In this document: piece by piece, positions 14,095 through 21,705 of the stretch | Layout of the letters: every line of letters starts with the position of its first letter | How positions within the stretch are numbered: position 1 is the first letter of the stretch | Origin: Verrucomicrobia bacterium UBA6015 | GTDB lineage: Bacteria > Verrucomicrobiota > Kiritimatiellia > UBA8416 | NCBI GenBank assembly: GCA_002428045.1 | Contig: DIZZ01000255.1 | Coordinates: forward strand, 769-28,904 | Direction of reading: 5' to 3' | Length of the DNA stretch: 28,136 nt | Notes under the pieces: model-generated | Databases searched by the model: none | Told to the model about the DNA's origin: nothing | Seen by the model: only the letters and a program-made list of their open reading frames with translations | Translations under genes and position numbers: made by a program

Positions 14095-14123
14095 TTGTGT
14101 TGAAATCAAAACACAACTCTAAT
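14095..14123 (+). promoter_or_regulatory. Candidate ppx-ppk promoter with overlapping inverted repeat
   Basis: TTGTGT (14095-14100) and TCTAAT (14118-14123) are 17 bases apart. The inverted repeat TTGTGTT / AACACAA (14095-14101 and 14110-14116) fills the -35 and spacer, as an operator would. It bears no resemblance to a Pho box. Confidence 0.35.
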
Positions 14124-14200
14124 ACAAATCTGACCGCTTGGTGCTGTTATAGCTAAAAAACATTGCATCCCTTTCTTCCGTGTGTATCGGGTATATTGTC

Positions 14201-15787
14201 ATGACTGATCCTAGACCGTTAATAGTTTCCGATGTCCCTATGATTGCCGTGATCGAGCTGGGGTCCACCTCGATCCGTATGATGATCGCCAGCCCTGGCG
14301 CGGATGGCCGGGGCAAGGCGCGTATCCTTGATACGCTGCAGCAAACCGTTTCGCTGGGCCGCGATACCTTTACCACTGGCACGATCAGGAACCAGACCAC
14401 TGAAGCGTGTGTATCGGCCGTGATCAGTTTTCGCCGGGTCATGCAGGAATACGGTATCACACGGCCCGAGCATATCCGGGTGATAGCCAGCAGTGCCGTG
14501 CGCGAGGCAGCGAACCGTGAGGCGTTTCTTGACCGGATCTTCGTGGCGACGGGTATCGCCGTGACGGTCATCGAGGAAGCCGAGGTCAATCGCCTGACGT
14601 ATCGTGCCGTGCGCCCCCTGCTTGGACGGCAAGCCTTTTTCAAGACCTCCGATACCCTCGTGGCGGAGGTCGGTGGCGGGAGTACCGAGACGTTACTCTT
14701 CCATCGCGGGCGTGTAGCGGCGGCCCAGATGCACAAGCTGGGCTCCTTGCGACTGGCAAAATCCATGGATGTGTATGCCGTCTCTCGCCGGCGCGAACAG
14801 GCCATTATGAGCGGCTCGATCGATCAGGCGATCGAGGCGATCTGTGCCGCCTTGCCTCCCGCCAAGAAACCGGTGATGCTTGCGCTTGGGGGGGACATTC
14901 GGTTTGCCGCCAGTCTTTTGCAGCCGGACTGGGATCATCATTCCCTCGTCAGCGTCACCACGATGGACTTGGAGACGCTTGCGCGGCAGTTGGCGGAGAT
15001 GAGTCTGGAGGAGGTCGTCAGGGTACATCACCTCTCCTACGAGAACGCAGAAACCCTGTATCCCGCCTTGCTTATTTATATTCGTCTGGCGCAAGCCCTG
15101 CATCTACGTCGTTTTTTTGTGGCCGAGGTCAATCTGCGGAACGGGTTGTTGGCGGAAATGGAGTCGGGGGGCAACTGGACCGCTGAATTCAAGCATCAGA
15201 TCATCAGTTCGGCGCTGGAGGTGGCACGCCGTTATCAGGTGGATCTTGGACGTGCTCGTCATGTCAGTGCCACGGCCATGGCCATGATGGACTTCCTGCG
15301 GGCCCGGCATGTGTTCAGTCACCGCGATGAAATGCTGTTGACGGTGGCGGCGCTGCTGCACGAGGCAGGTCTGTTTATCAACTTGAGTGCGTATCACAAG
15401 CATACCGGCTATATCATCGCCAATAGCGACTTGTTTGGATTGGGAACCCAGGATGTGGCCATGGCGGCGCAAATTGCCCGGTACCACCGCCGCAGCATGC
15501 CGAAACCTACGCACAACGCCTACATGCAGCTTTCGCGCGAAGATCGCCTGACCGTCAGCCGTCTGGCGGCGATCTTACGGGTGGCCAGTGCGGTCGACGG
15601 ACTGCCGAGCCGTCGACCGTTGCCACTACGGTTCCGTGAGCATGATGGGGTACTGACCATCATGACCGATGTTTTTGCAAACCTGCCGATGATCCAGCAG
15701 CGCATCAGCGCCAGTGCCGATCTTTTTGAACAGATTTACGGGCTGCGAGTCAACCTCCGCCAGACAGCAAAGGATACCTCTTCATGA
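14201..15787 (+). CDS. ppx: Exopolyphosphatase (Ppx/GppA family)
   Basis: This enzyme hydrolyses terminal phosphates of polyphosphate (or pppGpp in GppA). The 528-residue product has the ASKHA-type phosphatase fold: phosphate-binding loop IELGSTSIRMMIA near the N-terminus, ASSAVREAANREAF, VIEEAEVNRLTY and the second phosphate loop VGGGSTETLL (about 157-166). A C-terminal HD-like domain contains AALLHEAGLFINLSAYHKHTGYII and ARYHRR; HE instead of HD also occurs in E. coli Ppx. The start is uncertain: ATG 14201 is used, GTG 14180 and ATG 14240 are alternatives, and none has a strong ribosome binding site. The 3' end overlaps ppk by four bases (ATGA), which supports a polyphosphate role over pppGpp. 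Confidence 0.92.
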   Translation: MTDPRPLIVSDVPMIAVIELGSTSIRMMIASPGADGRGKARILDTLQQTVSLGRDTFTTGTIRNQTTEACVSAVISFRRVMQEYGITRPEHIRVIASSAVREAANREAFLDRIFVATGIAVTVIEEAEVNRLTYRAVRPLLGRQAFFKTSDTLVAEVGGGSTETLLFHRGRVAAAQMHKLGSLRLAKSMDVYAVSRRREQAIMSGSIDQAIEAICAALPPAKKPVMLALGGDIRFAASLLQPDWDHHSLVSVTTMDLETLARQLAEMSLEEVVRVHHLSYENAETLYPALLIYIRLAQALHLRRFFVAEVNLRNGLLAEMESGGNWTAEFKHQIISSALEVARRYQVDLGRARHVSATAMAMMDFLRARHVFSHRDEMLLTVAALLHEAGLFINLSAYHKHTGYIIANSDLFGLGTQDVAMAAQIARYHRRSMPKPTHNAYMQLSREDRLTVSRLAAILRVASAVDGLPSRRPLPLRFREHDGVLTIMTDVFANLPMIQQRISASADLFEQIYGLRVNLRQTAKDTSS

Positions 15788-17895
15788 CAACCGAATCCCG
15801 TTTCCTGAACCGTGAGTTGAGCTGGCTCGAATTCAATCAGAAGGTGCTAGACGAAGCCATCGATCCGTCGGTGCCCCTGCTTGAACAGATTAATTTCCTT
15901 GCGATCGCCACCGCGAACCTGGACGAATTCTTCATGGTTCGTGTGGGTGGTTTGAAGTTGATGGTACAGGCAGGCATCACCGATCCGGATCCGGCGGGGT
16001 TACGTCCTGTCGAGCAATTGGCGGCGATTCATGAACGAACCGTGCGCATGACCGCCGATATTGCCGAGACCTATCGCGAGCGGATTGCGCCGGCAATGGC
16101 CCGCGAGGGGCTGCAGACCACGGCGGTCGATGCCCTGTCGGATAAGTCCCGCACGGCGCTGGATGCCTATTTCAGAAACCAGTTGTTCCCGGCGATCACG
16201 CCTGCCGCCGTCCGTCCGGACAATCCTTTTCCCTTGCTGGCCAGCGGTGCGCTCTATATGGCGGTCATGCTGGCCCCGGAAGGCCGCAAACGGGCTCCCC
16301 GCTTTGCCTTCATCCCGCTGCCATCCTGTCTTCCCCGCTTCATCCCGGTTCCTGAAGCGGAGACTCGCCTAAGCTTCTTGATTCTAGAGGATGTGATAGC
16401 CTCCCATGTTGCTGCGTTCTTTCCCGGCCAGGAGATTCTGGCGTGCTCGGCGATACGTGCCACCCGTAACGCCGATGTGCATGTGGACGAAACCTATGCC
16501 GCCGATCTGGCGCATGCGATGCGCACCGTCCTGCGTCGCCGCAAAACCAGCGGTTGCCTCAGGCTCGAGATGGCCGCCGGATGCCCGTCCGACCTCGCCG
16601 ATTGGCTGAAGGCGAAGCTCTCCGTGGAGGAATCGGATGTTTTCCGGGTCGATGCCCCGCTACGATTACAGGATCTGCGTGCCTTCTACAATCGCGAAGG
16701 GCTGGATCATCTTCGTTATGCGCCGTGGATCCCGCAACAGAACCCGCAGCTTGATCCAACCCGCAAGATGTTCGATCTGATTGCCGCTGGCGACATCATC
16801 CTCTCGTTGCCGTTTGAGCGTTTTGATCCCGTCGTGAGGATGATCGAGGAAGCTGCCGATGATCCCGATGTGCTGGCCATTAAACAAGTGCTGTACCGCA
16901 CAAATACCGGGAGTCCGATTATCGAGGCCTTGCGGCGAGCCGCCCTCAACGGGAAATCCGTGACGGCACTGATTGAACTCAAGGCACGCTTCGACGAGGC
17001 CCGCAATATCGAATGGGCAGAGCGGCTGGAGCGTAACGGTGTGCAGGTGATCTATGGGATCAAGGACCTCAAGACCCATGCCAAGATCTGCATGATCGTC
17101 CGGCGCGAAGCCGAGGGGGTGGTGCGCTATCTGCATCTGGCCACGGGCAATTATAATGTGAGCACGTCCCGCCTGTACACGGATGTCGGCTTATTCACGC
17201 GCAACGATGAGATCGGACTGGATGCTTCCGGGTTCTTCAATGCCGTGTGTGGCTATAGCGAACCACAGCCCCATCGTCGACTTTCCCAGGCCCCGATTGA
17301 CCTGCGCGAGCGCCTGCTTGAACTGATCAGCGCGGAAACGGCTCAGCGCGCTCAGGGGCATAAGGCCCGCATCATCGCCAAGATGAATGCCCTGGTTGAT
17401 CCCGAGATCATCGAGGCGCTGTATGCCGCATCGCAGGCAGGCGTGGACATCGATCTGATCGTGCGGGGGGTCTGCTGTCTGCGTCCAGGGGTTCCAAAAC
17501 TCAGCGAACACATCCGCGTCATCAGTATTGTCGACCGCTTCCTCGAACACAGCCGCATATTCTTCTTCCACCATGGCGGAGCAAAACAGGTGTTCATCTC
17601 CAGCGCCGACTGGATGCCGCGCAATCTGAGCCGTCGGATTGAATTGATGATTCCGGTCGAGGACCGCAAATGTCGCGAGAAACTGATCGATATCCTGAAA
17701 ATCTGTCTGGCGGATACATGTAAGGCACGGCACATGCTGCCGGACGGTTTCTATGTTCGCCCGTCCGAGGGGCATTCCAAAGCCCGTGCGCAATCCATTC
17801 TCTACGCCAATGCCTGCTTGGCGGCGAAGGATCTCCAGCAGTCCCGCCGGACCAAGTTCGAGCCCCACCTGCCGCCGTCGGCATCGAATGATTAA
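15784..17895 (+). CDS. ppk: Polyphosphate kinase 1
   Basis: PPK1 reversibly polymerises the gamma-phosphate of ATP into polyphosphate. The 703-residue product has the full family layout: the N-terminal helical domain (FLNRELSWLEFNQKVLDEA...ANLDEFFMVRV), the head domain, and two phospholipase D-like catalytic domains. His432 (LKTHAKICMI) matches the autophosphorylated His435 of E. coli, and His589 (FLEHSRIFFF) the second conserved His592. Other conserved blocks are IKQVLYRTN, ALIELKARFDEARNI, TGNYN and SADWMPRNLSRRIE. Length is normal. It is coupled to ppx by an ATGA overlap, so synthesis and breakdown enzymes are made together, in the order opposite to that in E. coli. No terminator is seen after it. 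Confidence 0.97.
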   Translation: MTTESRFLNRELSWLEFNQKVLDEAIDPSVPLLEQINFLAIATANLDEFFMVRVGGLKLMVQAGITDPDPAGLRPVEQLAAIHERTVRMTADIAETYRERIAPAMAREGLQTTAVDALSDKSRTALDAYFRNQLFPAITPAAVRPDNPFPLLASGALYMAVMLAPEGRKRAPRFAFIPLPSCLPRFIPVPEAETRLSFLILEDVIASHVAAFFPGQEILACSAIRATRNADVHVDETYAADLAHAMRTVLRRRKTSGCLRLEMAAGCPSDLADWLKAKLSVEESDVFRVDAPLRLQDLRAFYNREGLDHLRYAPWIPQQNPQLDPTRKMFDLIAAGDIILSLPFERFDPVVRMIEEAADDPDVLAIKQVLYRTNTGSPIIEALRRAALNGKSVTALIELKARFDEARNIEWAERLERNGVQVIYGIKDLKTHAKICMIVRREAEGVVRYLHLATGNYNVSTSRLYTDVGLFTRNDEIGLDASGFFNAVCGYSEPQPHRRLSQAPIDLRERLLELISAETAQRAQGHKARIIAKMNALVDPEIIEALYAASQAGVDIDLIVRGVCCLRPGVPKLSEHIRVISIVDRFLEHSRIFFFHHGGAKQVFISSADWMPRNLSRRIELMIPVEDRKCREKLIDILKICLADTCKARHMLPDGFYVRPSEGHSKARAQSILYANACLAAKDLQQSRRTKFEPHLPPSASND

Positions 17896-18020
17896 TGGGT
17901 CCGTCCATGCTTCCGCAAGGCTCATCCAGAAGACGAATGGGTAGGCGTTGTTTTGTGTTGTTTATTGCGGTGTTTTCGTGCAAATTGCGTACGTCAGATG
18001 CTGGGTGATGTGTCTATTGC

Positions 18021-18041
18021 CTGGTGTCTGGGGTTTGTGGT
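18021..18041. repeat. Degenerate heptamer run ahead of cdsA
   Basis: CTGGTGT, CTGGGGT and TTGTGGT stand in a row in the G/T-rich 178-base spacer between ppk and cdsA. The match between units is only partial. Nothing else recognisable was found in the spacer. Confidence 0.3.
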
Positions 18042-18073
18042 TTGGCTTGACGTGATAGCAACGGGGGGCGTGC

Positions 18074-18955
18074 GTGCTGAAGCATCGGTTGATTAGTGGG
18101 GTATTGTTGGCGGTGATGGTGGTCATGGTGGCGAATTATCTGCCATCTCCTGCCTGCTGGCTCTTGATTGTCGGTATTGTGGCTCTGGCTCAATATGAGT
18201 TTTATACGATGATGGATGCCGCTGGCCTTCCTGTTTTCCGGTTTGTCGGAATGGCCGCAGGGGCAGCCGTGGTGTCGGCCACGTATTGGACGCTCGGTCC
18301 GCGGCCCGAGCAACTTGCTGCCGGGTACCAGTGGGAGAACCTGGTCTTGCTGCTGACGGCCCTGGCGGTCTTTCTGAGGCAGTTTCCGCAGAAGGAGAAT
18401 AACCGCCCGATTGAGACCATTGCCTGTACCTTGCTAGGCGTCTGGTATGTCGCCTTCATGATGAACTATTTCACGCGCCTCGCCTTTGCCTGGCGTGCTG
18501 ACGATGGGCTGATGTTTTCTGTTGGCGAAACGGGGCGCATGATGGTGATCTATCTGGTTGCTGTCGTGAAGTTTTCTGACGTCGGCGCCTATTTCAGTGG
18601 TCGTTTCCTCGGTCGGCATAAGTTGTGTCCGCGCCTTTCCCCGAAAAAGACATGGGAAGGCTTTGTTGGCGGAACCTTGAGCTCGCTGGTGGTCAGTCTG
18701 TTGTTTTGGCATTTTGCCAATGCGCAGCTTGGGCACCTGCCGCTGAGTCTCTTGAATGCGGTGGTCCTGGGGCTGATCCTGCCGGTGATCGGCGTGCTTG
18801 GTGATTTGTTTGAGTCGCTACTCAAGCGTCGGGCCGGTATGAAGGATTCGGGAACGCTGATTCCCGGGATGGGTGGGGTATTGGATGTTCTCGATAGTCT
18901 TCTCTTCGGGGCTCCCGTTCTTTATGCTTATGCGGTGCTTTTTATGAAAGGATAG
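18074..18955 (+). CDS. cdsA: Phosphatidate cytidylyltransferase
   Basis: This integral membrane enzyme makes CDP-diacylglycerol from CTP and phosphatidic acid, the branch point of phospholipid synthesis. The 293 residues contain about seven to eight hydrophobic segments. The C-terminal CdsA signature is present: SDVGAYFSGRFLGRHKL, LSPKKTWEGFVGG, then GDLFESLLKRRAGMKDSGTLIPGMGGVLDVLDSLL. Within it the usual PGHGG and DRxDS appear as PGMGG and DVLDS, a variant I associate with some PVC-type lineages. GTG 18074 is the start, behind a G-rich ribosome binding stretch. rseP follows five bases after the stop. The usual intervening gene, dxr, is absent here. Confidence 0.93.
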   Translation: MLKHRLISGVLLAVMVVMVANYLPSPACWLLIVGIVALAQYEFYTMMDAAGLPVFRFVGMAAGAAVVSATYWTLGPRPEQLAAGYQWENLVLLLTALAVFLRQFPQKENNRPIETIACTLLGVWYVAFMMNYFTRLAFAWRADDGLMFSVGETGRMMVIYLVAVVKFSDVGAYFSGRFLGRHKLCPRLSPKKTWEGFVGGTLSSLVVSLLFWHFANAQLGHLPLSLLNAVVLGLILPVIGVLGDLFESLLKRRAGMKDSGTLIPGMGGVLDVLDSLLFGAPVLYAYAVLFMKG

Positions 18956-18960
18956 GGGAT

Positions 18961-20469
18961 ATGGCAGCGGAATTGTTCAGTAACGTATATATCGGGCTGG
19001 TGGTGGTCGCGTTCTTTGGTGTCACGATTTTCATTCATGAACTGGGGCACTATCTGGTGGCGCGCTGGTGCGGATTGACCGTCAAGGTGTTTGCGATCGG
19101 TTTCGGCCCGGCGCTCTGGAAGAAGGAAGTCAACGGCATTCAATACAAGATTGGCTGCATTCCCTTTGGCGGGTATGTGGCACTGCCACAGCTCGACCCG
19201 ACGGCCATGCAGACGGTACAGGGGGGCGGCGAGGCCTCCGCTGCAGGGGATGAAGAGAAGGATGATGGCGAAAAGGAAGCGGTGCTTGAGCCAGTGGCCC
19301 CGTGGAAGAAGATCCTTGTTTCGTTGGCTGGGGCAACCGGGAATGTGCTGCTGGCGATCATCCTTGCCTGGATCGTCTACTGGGTCGGGATGCCAGCAAC
19401 CATGGTCAACCAGGACACCGTGCTCGGTTATGTGGAGAAGGGGACGGCGCTCTACGAGCAAGGCGTTCGGATTGGCGACCGCATCACCCGAGTCAATGGT
19501 GCCCCGGTGGATCAATGGAGTCATTTCATCCAGGAAGCAGCCATGTATGATGAGGTCACCCTGGACGTCGTCCAGCAGGATGGTGCCGTCGTGAAGGTCA
19601 AGTCTCCGACCGAGACATGGCGATACGGTATTCGTACGATCCTTGGGATTGAACCGCGTGCGCCGGTTACGGTGGGCAAGGTGGACGCACGTCTGAGTGC
19701 GGCGGCGGCGGGTGTGCAGAGTGGGGATGTGATCCTCTCGTTCGGTGGACAGGAGGTGCTTAGCCAAGCCCACCTGATCGAGCAGGTGGCGGCCAATCGC
19801 GACCAGGCGGTTGACATGAAGGTGATGCGCCGGATCAACGGCAAGGATACTGAACTCGCGTTGAATGTGACGCCGGTGTATGATCCGGAGGCCGCGATGA
19901 CAAGGATCGGCATCCGTTTCATGGCACCTGTTCAGGCCATGGATTCGAATGCCAGGGTGCATCCGTTGCCGATGACTCAGATCAAGCATCAGGCATCGGG
20001 CATCCTGCGCTTCCTGCGCGATCTGGTGACGCCGAAGAAATCCGCGCGGGCGGCCAACATGGTCGGCGGTCCGGTGGCGATCATAACCAGCTATGTCGAT
20101 ATGATCCGGGCCAGTTTCATGCTGGCGGTCTGGTTCACGGGATTCCTGAATATCAACCTGGCGATCATCAACCTGCTTCCGCTTCCGGTGCTTGATGGAG
20201 GGCATATTGTGTTCTCGCTCTGGGAATGGGTATTCCGCCGTCCGCTTCATGCCCGCATCATCAACCTGCTGGTGAATGCGTTTGCTTTCCTGCTGATCGG
20301 CCTGTTCCTTGTGCTTAGCTTCAGGGATGTCGATCGGCACACGCCGGTTGGCGGATGGGTGCGCGGCCTGTTCGGTACAAACACGACGGAGCTGGTGGTC
20401 GCACCGGAGGCGGTGGGTGTGCCAGCGGCTGCGCCTGAGGGGACGGGCGAGGGAGCCCCGACGGAATAA
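18961..20469 (+). CDS. rseP: RseP-type site-2 zinc metalloprotease
   Basis: This inner-membrane protease cleaves membrane-spanning substrates such as anti-sigma factors and leftover signal peptides. The 502 residues include a first transmembrane helix with HELGH (26-30; His26, Glu27 and His30 bind zinc and catalyse). The GFGP and IPFGGYV motifs are present. A charged loop at 88-112 (EASAAGDEEKDDGEKEAVLE) precedes the second helix; two PDZ-like regions lie at about 150-230 and 235-310. The C-terminal motif INLLPLPVLDGGHIV carries the third zinc ligand, Asp412. The tail after the last helix is Ala/Gly/Glu-rich and low in complexity. It is in an operon with cdsA and ends inside the start codon of the HNH gene (TAATG). 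Confidence 0.95.
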   Translation: MAAELFSNVYIGLVVVAFFGVTIFIHELGHYLVARWCGLTVKVFAIGFGPALWKKEVNGIQYKIGCIPFGGYVALPQLDPTAMQTVQGGGEASAAGDEEKDDGEKEAVLEPVAPWKKILVSLAGATGNVLLAIILAWIVYWVGMPATMVNQDTVLGYVEKGTALYEQGVRIGDRITRVNGAPVDQWSHFIQEAAMYDEVTLDVVQQDGAVVKVKSPTETWRYGIRTILGIEPRAPVTVGKVDARLSAAAAGVQSGDVILSFGGQEVLSQAHLIEQVAANRDQAVDMKVMRRINGKDTELALNVTPVYDPEAAMTRIGIRFMAPVQAMDSNARVHPLPMTQIKHQASGILRFLRDLVTPKKSARAANMVGGPVAIITSYVDMIRASFMLAVWFTGFLNINLAIINLLPLPVLDGGHIVFSLWEWVFRRPLHARIINLLVNAFAFLLIGLFLVLSFRDVDRHTPVGGWVRGLFGTNTTELVVAPEAVGVPAAAPEGTGEGAPTE

Positions 20470-20759
20470 TGAAGGACTGGATCGACATCCGCCGGGATGA
20501 TAAACATGTCTCGGCAGAACGCCTGAAGGCACGCGAGCTGCGCCGCAGCCCGTGGTGGCAGGAGCAGCTCCACAAGGGGGCCTGTCATTATTGTGGAAAA
20601 ACTGTGGGTGCCGAGGCGCTGACGATGGATCATGTCGTCCCGGTGGCACGGGGGGGCCGCAGTACCCGCAGCAACGTGGTTCCCTGTTGTGGTGTCTGTA
20701 ACAAGGAAAAGCGGTGCTATACGCCGGCGGAGATGATTCTGGATGAACTCGGCTTATGA
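20469..20759 (+). CDS. Small HNH-domain protein
   Basis: This is a 96-residue protein with a single HNH nuclease-like domain. Zinc-binding Cys39 and Cys42 (CHYCGK), the Asp54-His55 pair (TMDHVVPVARGG), Asn69 (RSNVVPCC) and a second Cys pair, Cys74 and Cys77 (CGVCNKEK), form the complete HNH pattern. The N-terminal third is basic and charged (IDIRRDDKHVSAERLKARELRR). Its ATG overlaps the rseP stop codon by one base, so it is translationally coupled to rseP, and a GGGAG ribosome binding site lies inside rseP. No phage or mobile-element genes surround it, so homing or phage packaging is unlikely from context. Its DNA target and cellular role are unknown. Confidence 0.88.
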   Translation: MKDWIDIRRDDKHVSAERLKARELRRSPWWQEQLHKGACHYCGKTVGAEALTMDHVVPVARGGRSTRSNVVPCCGVCNKEKRCYTPAEMILDELGL

Positions 20760-20793
20760 ACCCTGTTGATACCGCGTGGAAAAGGAGTCGATG

Positions 20794-21705
20794 ATGCGTG
20801 AGATCCTGCTGGCCTTTGGATTGACCTTGTTTGCCGGTATGGCGACAGGGATCGGAAGTATCATTGCCTTTACCGCCAAACGGACAAACTACCGTTTCCT
20901 GTCGGTGGCCACCGGATTCTCTGCAGGGGTGATGCTTTATGTCTCGTTCGTTGAGATCTTTTTCAAGGGATCCGAGGCGCTGGTGATGCGTTATGGGGAG
21001 GTCTGGGGAAACTGGGTCAATGTGATCTCTTTCTTCTTTGGTATCTTGTTGATTGGGTTGATTGACAACCTGATCCCCTCGGCTGAAAACCCGCACGAGA
21101 CCCCCACCGAGGCCGAGACCAAGCCCCTGCACAACCTCACGGTGTCGTTGGAGGACGCCGTGCATAACGATGGCGTGAAGGCTGCACACTCACCAGCCGC
21201 CAGCGGGACGCCGCACGGGGCGCATCATCACAAGCTCATGCGGATGGGATTGTTCACGGCCTTGGCGATCGGTATTCATAATTTTCCTGAGGGATTGGCC
21301 ACATTCCTGGCGGCGTTGCACGATCCCGGGCTGGGGCTCGCGATTGCCGTGGCGATTGCGTTGCATAATATTCCCGAGGGGATCAGCGTCTCGGTCCCTA
21401 TTTTCTATGCCACGGGCAACCGTCGAAAGGCGTTCATGTATTCGTTCCTGAGCGGTTTGGCGGAACCGGCAGGGGCGTTGATTGGGTATCTTTTGATCGT
21501 GTTGTTTTTCGGGGGTAGCGACGGCAGCATTCCGCCCCAGGTCATGGGGATCATGTTCGGGGCTGTCGCCGGCATCATGGTGTACATCAGTCTCGACGAG
21601 CTACTGCCCACGAGCCGGGCCTACGGCAAGGGGCATGACAGCCTGCTGGGACTGATGGCCGGTATGCTCGTCATGGCGGTGAGTTTGCTTCTGATGAAGG
21701 CTTAA
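20794..21705 (+). CDS. zupT: ZIP family metal transporter (ZupT-like)
   Basis: This inner-membrane carrier takes up divalent metals such as zinc, iron or manganese. The 303 residues show about eight hydrophobic segments. The paired metal-binding motifs HNFPEG (162-167) and HNIPEG (191-196) lie in helices IV and V, exactly as in ZupT, and EPAGALIGYLL follows. A cytoplasmic loop at about 95-150 is acidic, then His-rich (GTPHGAHHHK), a likely metal-sensing or metal-docking stretch. The second of two adjacent ATG codons (20794) is used since AAAGGAG then lies six bases upstream; ATG 20791 and GTG 20776 are alternatives. Its stop codon overlaps that of the convergent GIDE-LemA gene. Specificity cannot be read. 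Confidence 0.93.
   Translation: MREILLAFGLTLFAGMATGIGSIIAFTAKRTNYRFLSVATGFSAGVMLYVSFVEIFFKGSEALVMRYGEVWGNWVNVISFFFGILLIGLIDNLIPSAENPHETPTEAETKPLHNLTVSLEDAVHNDGVKAAHSPAASGTPHGAHHHKLMRMGLFTALAIGIHNFPEGLATFLAALHDPGLGLAIAVAIALHNIPEGISVSVPIFYATGNRRKAFMYSFLSGLAEPAGALIGYLLIVLFFGGSDGSIPPQVMGIMFGAVAGIMVYISLDELLPTSRAYGKGHDSLLGLMAGMLVMAVSLLLMKA

Noticed and set aside
14201..15787. HE instead of HD in the C-terminal HD-like domain of Ppx, as a possible inactivating change
   Set aside because: The Ppx enzyme of E. coli also has HE at this place, so it is normal for the family.
20469..20759. The HNH gene as a sign of a phage or intron insertion
   Set aside because: No integrase, terminase, intron or other phage-type gene is near, and the neighbours are housekeeping genes on the same transcript.
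18928..21189. A 753-codon open frame on the minus strand opposite rseP, the HNH gene and part of zupT
   Set aside because: The translation is very rich in His, Arg and Pro, has no domain pattern and lies wholly opposite genes with clear motifs. It is a shadow caused by high GC at third codon positions.
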